64,000 nt of DNA from Harmonia axyridis. Taxonomy: Eukaryota > Arthropoda > Insecta > Coleoptera > Coccinellidae. The first letter of the stretch is position 1. The number at the start of each line of letters is the position of its first letter. The position numbers and the translations under genes were made by a program. Below, piece after piece: positions 1 to 10,200 of the stretch. Below the pieces are notes generated by a model. That model searched no databases and was not told where the DNA came from. It saw nothing but the letters and a program-made list of their open reading frames with translations. The stretch covers positions 12,772,001-12,836,000 of the forward strand of contig NC_059502.1 of assembly GCF_914767665.1 (NCBI RefSeq). Reading direction: 5' to 3'.

Positions 1-2020
1 GGGTGTAAAAAAATTAAATTCCAGTGAAGGAAAAACACAGCTTCCAAAACTAATTACAAACATGTGCTTCACTGAAAACATTTGTCATTTAACATTAACT
101 AGTTTTGATTTCAAAATCGAGGGAATTTTCCATATGTTGAATGCGTAAATCGTAATCGGTTTCCAAATGATTCGAAAGCGAAGATAGTGTTGTTTTTCAT
201 CAGTGTGAAATACATAATGATTTTATCCCTCTTTCAATGAGGGTAATAGGGAATTATGTTCCTATTGGTTGGGCTGTTATGTGTTATTTATTATACAAGC
301 GGTTTGAAGATTTTTATTGCAAGGAAACTTTAAATTCAAGGAAACCTTAAGGATGAAAGTCTATAGGAGTCAAATCAGGACTGCGGGGGGGATCAATGAA
401 GACCACTTCTCCTGGAGATCAATTTGCCTGAAAAAATATCATGAACTAGTAGCAAAAACGAATTGAACGTGTGTGAAGTTGTTCAATCCAGCTGGAACCA
501 TGGCCTTTGGTTAGAGCCAAGAAAGTTCTGCAGTTCAGGCAACAAAAACTTATCTAACATCCTCACATAACACTCTAAATTCACTGTAAATGCACGCCTC
601 TTTTCAAACAAGATGTTGGTAAACGTTTGTAAGCGCTGATTTACCAGGCTTACGAATTTTAACCTCTCAATAGAATCTTTGGCTATAAGAAGTCATTCCG
701 AATGAAAGTCTTTTGTTTATAAATTCGTCGATTAACTTCAAAACACAATAATCCCTTCTGGGTACAAACTAATTCTTGAGAAACAAATTAGCCCTTTTCC
801 GCATAATTATTCGATAAATTCATCTTGAAAAATAGCAGAAAATCATTCGAATAAATTGAGCTTATCCAAATAAGATTATAATCGTGACTGATATTTCCAT
901 TGCGTGTGACAAAATTAACATACGTCATTTTATACTCGAAGGACTGAATATTGATAATGAAATGGGGCAGGGCTGTAATTGGATATTTCAACTAGAGTTT
1001 TTTTACATCATAGGTAGGTCAAATTCTGTAATTTACTCCTGGCAATGAAATCAATAGGTGATGAAAATGGAGAAAGCCAAGAGTTTTCGAAGGCTCATTC
1101 ATTAATCCTCCAATTGTACCTTTGGAGATCACATAACTGTATACGAATGAATGAGTGATCAAAAACTTCTGACTACATGTCTGTGTTTTCTTCTTTTTCT
1201 TATGATTCTGATGACGCGATCAATATCGAAATGTTACACAAAGCTTTAAATTACTATTTAATATTTACGTACTTACAAAATCTCAAATCAATCAATCTGT
1301 ATTGATGGAATTAATGACTAATTTTTTTCGCTATTCTGCTAGAGTTTTCTACGGTTCGGATAATTCTTTTCACATGAAATTTTGTCAGAAATATTGAATG
1401 GTTAATCTTTTGTATATGCAAGCAGAATTTCAACCTGATCAGATCCTCAATCACGGAAATATTGGGTGATTCTTTCCATATATTCTTTTTGAATGTTCTA
1501 TCATTATTATGATTTGATCAGCTTTGATAAAAGATTGAAATTTTTATTCAATAACCATAATCTTTTCTCTATCGGTTATGTGGTCACGGAAATATTGGGT
1601 AATATTTTTTCGATATTCTTCTTGAATTTTCCATGGCTTGATGCTTTCAAATGTTGTCCTATATCCAAATGCAAAATTATTATGATAGTTTTATTATGGA
1701 ATGTTCAAATTTGAAACTAATTTCTCACATTACGTTACGTCATTACGAGATGTATAATATTTATCTACAGAAACTGCTTGTTACGCTGTCGGTTTCGTAT
1801 GGTGCTGTTTCATACCTGTAAGGTGAGAAGTTCAGGCTCAGAGTAGGAAAACTTTTTGTTTAATGGAACCCTCTATTTCGGTTAACAATCATCACTGCTC
1901 CGTCTCCTAGCTTTTGGGGAGTTCAGAACACCCAAAAATATCCATTTTAGAAACATTTGAAATTGAATAATCATTTTGAGAAGTAACCTCCTTAACTTTT
2001 CAGAATTTGGATTCAATTTG
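1..2020. other. non-coding DNA with one local direct repeat
   Basis: AT-rich sequence with only short chance frames and no recognisable protein. The one structure seen is an imperfect direct repeat of about 48 bp, at 1451-1498 and again at 1583-1631. Both copies begin TCACGGAAATATTGGGT and both run into a T-rich tract ending in a TTGAAT-type motif. No promoter or splice structure could be supported. Confidence 0.5.
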
Positions 2021-2022
2021 TA

Positions 2023-3188
2023 AAGGGTGTTTTCTTTTAGAGCTATAGAATTTTAAATTGCAATTAAACGACGATGGATTATTCGATTGACATGAATTTT
2101 ATTTATCCGCAAGAAAATCTTGTGGCATTACATTTTAAATATAATTTCTGGCATATGACCGCCACGGCTGGCTCGGATGTAGTCCAATTTTCGATTACTT
2201 TTTCCAACATTTGTGGCCATATATCGGCAATATTACGGCGAATGTTGTCTTCCAAATGGTCAAGGGTTTGTGGCTTATCCGCATAGACCAATGACTTTAC
2301 AAAGCCCCACAGAAAGTAGTCTAGCGGTGTTAAATCACAAGATCTTGGAGGCCAATTCACAGGTCGAAAACGTGAAATTAGGCGGTCACAAAACGTGTCT
2401 TTCAATAAATCGATTGCGTAACGAGCTGTGTGACATGTTGCGCCGTCTTGTTGGAACCACAACTCCTGGACATCATGGTTGTTCAATTCAGGAATGAAAA
2501 AGTTAGTAATCATGGCTCTAGTCAGTTTTTCTGGATCTAACGGCGTTTCGACATGCACTTGAGCTTCACTCCAAATGCGGCAGTTTTGTTTGTTGACGTA
2601 GCCATTCAACCAGAAGTGCGCTTCATCGCTAAAAAAAATTCGCTTATGAAAATCGGGAACAACGGCAATCTCATTTTGGGCCCATTCGACGAAACTACGC
2701 CTTACTTGATGATCGTTTGGCTTCAATTCTAGCACGAGTTGGATTTTGTAAGCGAGCAAACCAAGATACTTCCGCAAAATCTTCCATAAAGTGCATGGAC
2801 ACAGATCCAATTCCTGTGCTCGATGGCGGAAAGACTCATTCGGGTCTTCCTCAATGCCACGCTCTACAGCAGCAATAGCTTCTTCTGTACGCACCGTACG
2901 GCGTCTCTGAGGATGCTAGTTATCAATAAGAGTAAACGTGGTGCGAAAACGTTCCATGGTTAATCGAATTAACTGCTCTGATGGACGATTTTGTCGACGA
3001 TAAAATGGACGTAGTGCGCGATACGTATTCCGCACACAACCATTTGCAAGCATTGTTCAGGCGTGAGTCTATTCATGATGAATTGCCAAACTAAACTGAG
3101 AATAAATCACTTGACAACTGTTGAATCGGTCGCCATCTTGAACAGTAATGCCAACTTAAAGTTATATACCTCGAAAAAAAACACCCTA
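2023..3188 (-). mobile_element. DD41D Tc1/mariner element, copy A
   Basis: A cut-and-paste DNA transposon about 1.17 kb long, flanked on both sides by TA (2021-2022 and 3189-3190), the target site of the Tc1/mariner superfamily. The ends are imperfect inverted repeats: the left starts AAGGGTGTTTTC and the right ends with the complement AACACCCTA, followed inward by a shared run around ATAACTTTAA. The transposase reads on the minus strand. This copy is the only one in the window that keeps the N-terminal helix-turn-helix coding half, and it has its own central deletion. The related copies B, C, D and E keep the catalytic part but lack the N-terminal half. Confidence 0.88.
2103..2894 (-). pseudogene. 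DD41D transposase, central deletion
   Basis: This 263-residue frame encodes a broken transposase. Residues 1 to about 90 hold the DNA-binding part (TEEAIAAVERGIEEDP and LCPCTLWKILRKYLG look like a helix-turn-helix). The catalytic motifs FSDEAHFWLNG, FQQDGATCHTA and CDLTPLDYFLWG follow. Between the second and third carboxylates (QQD to PLD) there are 41 residues, which gives the DD41D spacing of the rosa-like group. Compared with sister copies it lacks about 30 residues between ETPLDPEKLT and RAMITNFF, where VWCALWAGG should stand. Upstream, at 2895-3060, the same protein continues with the motif RALRPFYRRQNRPSEQ but is broken by a stop. Inference: inactive, because of the deletion, the N-terminal stop and a scrambled C-terminus after ENWTTSEPA. 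Confidence 0.85.
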
Positions 3189-3190
3189 TA

Positions 3191-4540
3191 TTACTGATCG
3201 CCTAGTGATATGCATCTAGAGAAATGAAACCAAAGAGATCAATATTGCGTATACCTATTTTAGGTAATGAGGAAATCAAAGATAAGGGAGCTTATTCATC
3301 TGCCACAAAAACGAATTGAACGATAAATTGTGTGTTCAACATAATTGAGAATTTCTTGATATCCAATTTCCATTCATCATTCGATTGACTTCTATCAACA
3401 TTTTCCCAATTTCCTCGAATGACGGGACTGTTTATTTTCGAAGGTCCTAGGTACATATAATTGCTTCACAAATAAGATGCCTAATATTACTTACGCGTTA
3501 CCTCCCTTTCATTATTAACTATATTGATTTTCCGATATTTCCCTTATTCGTTTATTGTGAATGTTCACTTCGATTTCTGTGGGTTACCTATAATTAATTC
3601 ACAGGAAAGGTAGAGGTGTTTGATTTATTCTTCAACATAGAATCTAACAATCGATGTGGGGCTTTTTTATCTACGACTGCTATAGAATGTAGCTCTTCTT
3701 ATTTGGTGTTTTATCACAACATGTTAGTATTTCATCATTTGATATGTAATATTGATACACCTGGTTTTGTAAGCATTTTGACTGACTTTCATTCAACCAA
3801 ATGTTATAGAATGAATTATGAAATTATTTCGATAACATAAAGAAAATATATATTTGTGATCTGAATTTATTGTCGTATTGATTGTAGTTTTCGTAACCTC
3901 ATATTCATTTTTGAATATCATGATTCAATATTAAGCGCTGAAAAAACAAAAATGGATGTATTGAGTGAATCAGATCTGGAATTTCAAAATACTCCACCTG
4001 AAATTATCTGCTCATACAATAACCGAAAGTTTACTACATCAGAAATCAAAGGATATATTTGAAATATTTTTTACTCATTTTGTGGGCTGGAAAGAAGCAA
4101 GGAAGACGAGATGCTTTCTCAGAAAATGGAAGGATATATTGAGAATTCAATGCGTAATCGGATGAACATGGCAAATACGCTGATCTCTTCAATAACTGGC
4201 TTTAGCCCTGTACAAGCCCTCAATCACAAATACTACGCATATGCAATCCTTCAAATCGAAATTGTTTCACAACACAGCAGTTTCTTCAGAATTTAAATTT
4301 TTAATAACTTTATTTGCAATTATTAAAAATATAAAATCTGAAGAAGCTACTGTGTAGACTGTAGAGAAACAATTGTAATTTATAGGATTGAAGTTTATGA
4401 AGAGCTATTTATAACATTTTGAAAAATGTGGCGATTTCATGTTTTCATCTGTCGTATTAAAAGTATAATATTTCAGAGACTTAGAATATTCTGTTAGCTT
4501 TTGATTGGAAACGTTTTCACAACTTGAGGGTTTTCCCATA
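3191..4540. other. non-coding DNA between two transposons
   Basis: No recognisable gene. A stretch near 3657-3740 (ACGACTGCTATAGAATGTAG onward) matches one near 47475-47540 with scattered differences, so an old dispersed repeat crosses this region. Short frames at 3616-3840 and 3965-4296 have no recognisable motifs. Confidence 0.45.
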
Positions 4541-5282
4541 AGGGGTTTCATTTTGAAATTGAAAAAAAAAGATTATATTGTGAGAGATATCAATGGATAT
4601 TCATTTCATTGAGAAGAAAAAGGTATGCTATTAACTACAGAAAATGATAGAAGATGAGGCAAGTAGTGTCCACGGCTACGGTTGCAGCATGTTGAAATTT
4701 TCCATGAGCATTCACACATTTGGTTATGTATGTCCTCGATTACTTCACGAATTCCATCTTTATGGTCTCAAATCAATTGGAGCATTGTCATAGACCTTAT
4801 TCACGTAGCCCCAAAGAAAAAAGTCTATAAGTGTTGAATCACAAGATCTTGATTGGCAATTTTGATCACCTCTTCGAGAAATAACACAGGAAACTTTTCC
4901 TGCAAAATTCGATTGTTTCGTTGCTTGTGTGGCGCGTACTGCTGTCTTGTTAAAAATAAACGTCGTCCTTCTAATTCCATCGTTTGTGGAAAGCCTAATT
5001 CCCAAGATCGACAAACCTGGATTTTCGTCGACAACAAGAATATTCTCAGTTCTTCTTGAGCTACGAACACGCACATCATTCTTATCTCAACAGCTCAAAT
5101 TTTCCTTCCAGTATCACTATTGTCGACTGTAAAATTTTGATGATTTTTGTAGTGAACTTTCACAATTGCAAAACGTTCTTGAAGCGTGTATCGTTCCATT
5201 TTCAGTGAAAGCATAATTTTAAGTTGTCAAATGTCAAAAGTGATAGCTGTCTAGATAGACGGATATTCAAAATGAAACCTTT
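4541..5282 (-). mobile_element. degenerate DD41D-related element, second subfamily
   Basis: An element of about 740 bp flanked by TA on each side (4539-4540 and 5283-5284), with short inverted ends: AGGGGTTTCATTTTGAA on the left, and the complement of nearly the same sequence, TTCAAAATGAAACCTTT, on the right. On the minus strand it carries transposase scraps. The frame 4760-5074 contains SRRGDQNCQSRSCDSTLID followed by FFLWGYVN, the third catalytic block of the DD41D family. Frameshifts and stops are frequent. A sister copy lies inside the palindrome at 56158-56715 and shares the left end, the tail region and the FLWG-type block. This subfamily has different terminal repeats from copies A to E. 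Confidence 0.7.
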
Positions 5283-5862
5283 TATTATAAAATAAAACAT
5301 TTCTGGTTGGGATTATCTTTTCTCAATCAAAAATCCCCTTTTTTTTGGAGTTTTTCTTGGAACCTCCTGTACGAGTTTTCCACCAAAGTGCATGCAGCCT
5401 TGAACAACCCCCCCCTCCTCCTTTTTCTGGCCGTCTAGCGTCGGCTGTTGCAAATCAGGGCGACCGCTCTCGACCGTGTTTTTGTGCCTCATAATGGAAC
5501 GGCACAAACAGAACCATAAATATGAGATCAGTCGGGGGAGTTTTGGGACAAACTTGACCCATATCTTTATGCGTTCCGAGACGTTCCGTTCTCTCGTTCA
5601 GCGTTGACACCGCGCCAAAATGACATAAACCGTTTTAGTGAGGTTAGGCGGAAATTTTGAATTACGATCCATCGGTGGATCCGACCACAAAATTCCGTGA
5701 ATATTTTTTGTTTAGCTGAGAGTGAAGTGGATTTCTCGGAAAGGTTGGAAATATTACATATTTCAATTTGGTCAAGAATTATTTCTGTTGAAATATATGT
5801 ATAGATTAAGCGAGCTTTTCTCAACAAGCTGTAATACAAATGTTACCTACAATGAAATTGTA
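5283..5862. other. unassigned sequence, locally GC-rich
   Basis: Between two transposon ends. The part from 5310 to 5520 is more GC-rich than its surroundings and contains a C-tract (AACCCCCCCCTCC type). Short minus frames at 5313-5507 and 5567-5839 show no recognisable domain. Function unknown. Confidence 0.35.
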
Positions 5863-5943
5863 ACGGGTGCTTTTTAACTCTATGAGAAGTTTCGATGATT
5901 GTTGTGGTTTGACAGTAGAGAATGTCAAACTGAGTGTACATTT
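5863..5943 (+). mobile_element. terminal fragment of a third DD41D-like subfamily
   Basis: The sequence after TA at 5861-5862 begins ACGGGTGCTTTTTAACT and continues with TGGTTTGACAGTAGAGAATG. The same arrangement begins the degenerate element at 60894 (ACGGATGTTTTTTCAG, then TGGTTTGATAGTTGAGAAT). Only the terminal 80 bp is left here. It is cut by the MITE inserted at 5952. Confidence 0.5.
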
Positions 5944-5951
5944 GTGTTCAG

Positions 5952-7260
5952 CATAGAGTAATAAACATAGATAGAGGGAGTATGCGCAATATCCCCAACA
6001 TGGTTAGATTACGTTGTCGAATTGTGATTTATTTTCAAATCCACATTTTAACTAAATTTATCGTTATGAATGTTTATTGTATTGAATGAAATATAAAGGG
6101 TGTTTTTTTTAGAACAATCGAACTTTAAATTGCAAGAAAACAACGATGGATTATTCGATTGACATAAATTTTATTTATCCGCAAGATAATCTTGTGGCAT
6201 TACATTTAAAATATGATTTCTGGCATATGAATGCCACGGCTGGCTCGGATGTAGTCCAACCCTCGGTCCAATCTGGACGTCCAATTTTCGATGACTCTTT
6301 TCAACATTTGTGGCCGTATATCGGCAATAACACGGCGAATGTTGTCTTCCAAATGGTCAAGGGTTTGTGGCTCATCCGCATAGACCAATGACTTTACATA
6401 GCTCCACAGAAAGAAGTCTAGCGGTGTAAATCACAAGATCTTGGATCCAAAACGTGAAATTAGGCGGTCACCAAACGTCTCTTTCAATAAATCGATTGTG
6501 GCACGAGCTGTGTGACATGTTGCGCCATCTTGTTGGAACCACAGCTCCTGGACATCATGGTTGTTCAATTCAAGAATGAAAAAGTTAGTAATCATGGCTC
6601 TATACCGATCACCATTGACTGTAACGTTCTGGCCTTCATCGTTTTTGAAGAAGTACGGACCAATAATTCCACCAGCTCATAAAGCGCACCAAAGAGTCAG
6701 TTTTTCTGGATGTAACGATGTTTCGACATACACTTGAGGATTAGCTTCACTCCAAATGCGGCAGTTTTGTTTGTTGACGTAGCCATTCAACCAGAAGTGT
6801 GCTTCATCGCTAAAAAAAAATGGACGTAGGGCGCGAGTGATTCCCGATGAAATATGCAAATTTGAATATTTGGAATCCGATATTTTTCCTAATTGTCCAA
6901 TTTATAATAAGCAGAATATTTATTATTTTCTGTATCTACCTGCCTAAATCCAAGGTTTGGCAACGTTTGCTCTCTTAGTGTCATCGGTTTTTCCACGTCG
7001 TTTGGCGCGCTTGAAGTTTGTTTTCTGAATATTTAGGTATTTATTTCAATATATTTTGAGTTGATATGAAACGATGATTCACTATGGTACATAAGAAGTA
7101 AGTTCTTTGTGGAGAAACTCGCGAATTGAGTGAAATATCGTATAACTGATATATTTTCATTTCCGCGCGCTTCATGTCAAATTTGATAGTTCATGTTGGG
7201 GACAAAATTCGCTTACTGAAAATGACATATACTCCCTCTATCTATGTTTATTACTCTGAG
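5952..7260 (+). mobile_element. 8-bp-TSD MITE, copy 1, hosting a nested DD41D element
   Basis: A non-autonomous DNA transposon with ends CATAGAGTAATAAACATAG and the near complement CTATGTTTATTACTCTGAG. The flanking 8 bp, GTGTTCAG, is present at 5944-5951 and again at 7261-7268, an exact target-site duplication. Eight-base duplications are known for hAT and P superfamilies, so the mobilising transposase is probably one of these; the sequence does not decide which. The interior carries no long frame. It is split by a DD41D copy at 6096-6834, with a few MITE bases lost at the right junction. Four more copies lie at 24694, 35543, 39373 and 44891. Confidence 0.85.
6096..6834 (-). mobile_element. 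DD41D Tc1/mariner element, copy B, 5' truncated
   Basis: Inserted in the MITE after TA at 6094-6095, starting AAGGGTGTTTTTTTT. Read on the minus strand it has the catalytic half of the transposase: FFFSDEAHFWLNGYVNKQNC near 6800, then the blocks around DGATCHTA and the FLWG region, with small deletions near 6440 and 6250. The 5' inverted repeat and the DNA-binding half are missing, and the element ends abruptly after CGTAGGGCGC at 6834. The fusion of RALRP-type residues directly to the FFFSDEAHF block matches the internal deletion seen in copies C, D and E. No intact reading frame remains. Confidence 0.8.
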
Positions 7261-7268
7261 GTGTTCAG

Positions 7269-7912
7269 TAATTGATTTTTACCACGAATTATTTATTCAT
7301 CACTATCAATGAGAACAGACTAATGGTTTGAGACCATTTCAGCAAGAAAATTACTCTGACACTGTATATCGAGCTGGAACGAGCGTCCAAAAATTGAATG
7401 TGGATATCCAACCTCTCTAATACGATCTATCCCGACGCAGAAACCAGAGTTCCGGTTTCTTCCGGTCCTCACTTTCAATTTCTGTACTTGATGCATCCGG
7501 ATTGCTTATCTCGTTCGCAAACAGGATGTGCCTCACCTGATATAAGTTCTGAAAGCGTGTGTTTTCCCTGGAAACAGGAACCGCATATGCTGGAACTTCG
7601 AGTTTTATATGCGGGTGATGACCTTGGGACGATAAGAGGGAGGCATCATCTACCTTCTATTGAAGGCTTTTATCTTTATTGGATACTAGGGAGGCTGTGG
7701 GGTATTTTGAAGAGATATGCATATTTGGTTTTATTTGGGCGGTGTTGGGACTCATTGCTAAACGTTGATGGGCAACCAGAGCGTCAAAAGTCGCATTTCG
7801 ACCACTTTCAAATGTAACAGTACCGGACGTTTTTTGGATAAATGCGGAATTGTTAACAATATATACTCTTTGTACTCAACCTATTAAACATGCTCATGAA
7901 AAGGTCTTATGC
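7269..7912. other. unassigned region with a 139-codon open frame
   Basis: The plus frame 7398-7817 runs 139 codons without a stop, which is long for this AT-rich DNA. The region is slightly more GC-rich than its neighbours. The predicted protein has no signal peptide, repeated motif or domain that I recognise (it begins MWISNLSNTIYPDAETRV). No splice sites or promoter are evident. It may be a chance frame or an unrecognised repeat. Confidence 0.3.
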
Positions 7913-8340
7913 TATTAATAGTATATTATTCAACGAGCGGTAATGTAGGTCATAACTCACGCAGATGAAGTTTACAGCACGAGCGATGTAATTCATCAAG
8001 TGAGTTATGACCATTACCGCAAATAAAATACTATACTTTATCTACGATTATAACAATAAATACTAAAATGAAAGAATGGAGAAAAAAACTGAGTGACAAA
8101 CCCCAAAAGTTACTCATAAACGTCAAAATAATCAAAGCGACATTACTCCCCTCAATAACTATAATGAAATGTTCCCTTTCGGCCAACCGAATAGAAACAC
8201 AGAAGTATAGAAGCACAGATCCATCTTTTCCGATTGATTATAGTGAGTTATAGTCGAGAGTTATTATAACTCACGCTGTTTCTTAATAGATACTATTAAT
8301 TGCTCAAAAGCAGTTGAATAATGAATATATAATTCAATTG
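7913..8340. repeat. MITE-like element with hairpins
   Basis: The stretch contains strong inverted repeats. GCGGTAATG...GTCATAACTCAC at about 7935-7962 pairs with GTGAGTTATGACCATTACCGC at about 8000-8021. A second hairpin, with AGTGAGTTATA facing TATAACTCAC, lies near 8240-8275. Outer segments near 7915-7934 (AGTATATTATTCAAC) and 8313-8330 (GTTGAATAATGAATAT) are also inverted. This layout resembles a non-autonomous hairpin MITE. No target duplication could be assigned. Confidence 0.45.
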
Positions 8341-8363
8341 GAGTAGATAAAAACATACTATTG

Positions 8364-8780
8364 TATAATAGTTATTTATAATACAAGTGCAGAAGGCATT
8401 GATATTCTTCCACGAGTTCAAAATTCAAAAACGAGCCACGAAGTGGCGAGTTTTGGAATGAACGAGTGGTAGAATGAGCCTTCTGTACGAGTATTATACA
8501 TTATTTTCTCTAATTCATTGCATTTTCATTGAAACTAATGAAATATTTCCATAAATATATTTTAGTGATTTTCGCATTGAAAAATGTTGGTTGGCAGAAC
8601 TGATTTCTTTAAGGCAAATTGATGAATTGACAGATAAAGCCGTGGCGGAAAGTTCGGAGTACCAACATAGAATAATAAAATATAACCATGAAAACTGTGC
8701 GTTTCTGATATATTCTCGCACGGTTTTGTTCTACAAGATGTGGAAGAATGAACGGAATAACCACAGAATTAGAGAAAATT
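8364..8780. repeat. dispersed repeat family H, copy 1
   Basis: About 415 bp that recur almost unchanged at 46472-46882. The first 130 bp fold on themselves: TTATAATACAAGTGCAGAAGGC pairs in part with GCCTTCTGTACGAGTATTATA. Short diverged fragments of the same hairpin part occur at 12718-12790 (inverted), 27203-27290 and 47550-47665. Overlapping short frames on both strands are conserved between the two long copies only because the DNA is. Probably a non-autonomous DNA element or the end of a larger one; this copy stands directly downstream of the hAT transposase remnant. Confidence 0.7.
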
Positions 8781-8929
8781 GTTTATTTCATGGCAACATG
8801 TAAATTTTTGTCACGGGTAAACTCGAAAAATCTGCCAAGTACTGTCTCACGGTTTTTCCAACTAGAAACCATTTGTTATTCGAAATTGAGAGTTTGTGAT
8901 TGTTGGAAATCAAGTCGAGTGTCGGAGTT

Positions 8930-9600
8930 GTAAACATCTTCCAAGCTCGCTTCCAAGTATGTTGCCGTACCCCTATTCGTCTGCATTCAAAAAGGTTCAT
9001 TTCATATTTTAATAACTGGTCAAGTGTTGTTCGTACTTGTGCTCGTACAGCTATAGAAGAAACCTTTGATTCTGGTACTCACGCAGTACGAATACTATTA
9101 TATAATTCCTCTTCTAAATTCAAAGACGATGGTTCACGTCTCGTTGCTAAATTAGATAAAGGTACTTTATTCTCATCAGCATAAGTGAAATGGTCTTCGG
9201 TTTAGGATTGTGTTTTGTCTTCTAAAGACGTCTCTATTTGCAGCCTGTCAGTCAAACTCTTAATTTCATTTCGTATTGTTGATTTGCTATGAAGTACCAA
9301 TGTATTTTCTTGGCCATTTGTTGACATTGACTGCTATCCTAGAAATTCTAGATGTTCGCCTGGGTTTTCTAAATACGGTACCATACTTGTCATTAAAGAA
9401 CGGCGCTGTTTTATCCTAGAAAATAAAGCTTCAACCATGTCTTTACTCAATATCGAGTTACAATGATTTTCTTATTTGCTTATCATGAATCGTATTGAAG
9501 TTTCAGCAGTAACTAAAGTTGCATCTTCGTCCGTAACTTATGAGTAGTTTATTGCTTTCTGAGACGTTTCAAAAGACGTTTGCACTTTTCTTGTCATATA
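8930..9600 (-). pseudogene. hAT-type transposase C-terminal remnant
   Basis: Read on the minus strand from about 9600 down to 8930, one frame stays protein-like for about 220 codons with only a few in-frame stops. In order it contains DEDATLVTAETSIRFMISK, KDMVEALFSRIKQRRS, MVPYLENPGEHLEFL, STIRNEIKSLTDRLQ and QLLKYEMNLFECRRIGVRQH. The sequence of blocks (ISKDM...RI.QRR, ...L.NP, ...IR.EIK.LL.RL, then EMNLFE) agrees with the C-terminal half of insect hAT transposases, where EMNLFEGGG-type residues precede the dimerisation block. The dimerisation block itself is not recognisable beyond 8930. Assigned from remembered family patterns, so moderately sure. The gene is dead. Confidence 0.55.
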
Positions 9601-9619
9601 TGCGTTCATATAGTTTCAT

Positions 9620-10200
9620 GAAATATCATAGCCATGTAGAAGAAGTTAATAAGAAATTAAAATCTGTCATTTTTCCATTAAGGATTCTTAGACATCAAGT
9701 TAATGTTGATGTATTAAAAACGGTTTACTATGCTATGTTTCACTCCCAATTAAGTTATGGCATCATATTTTGGGGAAGCAGTTCTGGAGCTCATCAGATT
9801 ATGAGAACGCAAAAATCGGCCTTGAGAGTAATATTCCGTTCCAGGGAATCATGTCGTGGTAAGTTCAAGCAAAACAACATTTTGACTATCTATGGATTGT
9901 ACATTTATAAGATCTTGATGTTTATGGATAAACACTAGCATTATTTCTGTAGTAATTTAAATGTTAATAACACTAGAAGAATACATCCATTTAATTTTCC
10001 CGTTCATTCTTTGTCTTTAACTGGAAAGGGACCGGCATATATGGGAAATATACTGTTTAACAGTTTACCAGTGAACATTCAAAGGTTTTATGGTCATGGG
10101 TCTTTCTAGAAGTCTCTTTATTGTGTTCTTTTACATATTGAGCCATACAACATTGAAGAATTTAATTGTTCAAGTAGGGATAATGTAGTAAATATCTGAA
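9620..10200 (+). pseudogene. LINE reverse-transcriptase C-terminal remnant
   Basis: A 5'-truncated fragment of a non-LTR retrotransposon ORF2. The frame ending at 9938 contains HVEEVNKKLKSVIFPLRILR, VYYAMFHSQLSYGIIFWG and QKSALRVIFRSRESC, the region after the polymerase domain typical of Jockey/CR1-type elements. It also has the following ILTIYGLYIYKILMF segment. After the stop, decayed protein similarity continues (LSLTGKGPAYMGNILLNSLP) to about 10110, then a VQ-rich tail. The catalytic FADD part is missing. The start is probably a 5' truncation of reverse transcription. It is not the same subfamily as the intact LINE at 48.2-52.8 kb. Confidence 0.75.

Noticed and set aside
2213..2497. Plus-strand frames antisense to the DD41D transposases (also 32114-32329 and 45425-45652)
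   Set aside because: They are shadows of the conserved minus- or plus-strand transposase and appear wherever that DNA is present.
8591..8803. Conserved short proteins in family H (both strands, also 46615-46971)
   Set aside because: The frames on both strands are conserved to the same degree as the DNA, which fits a young repeat and not protein selection.
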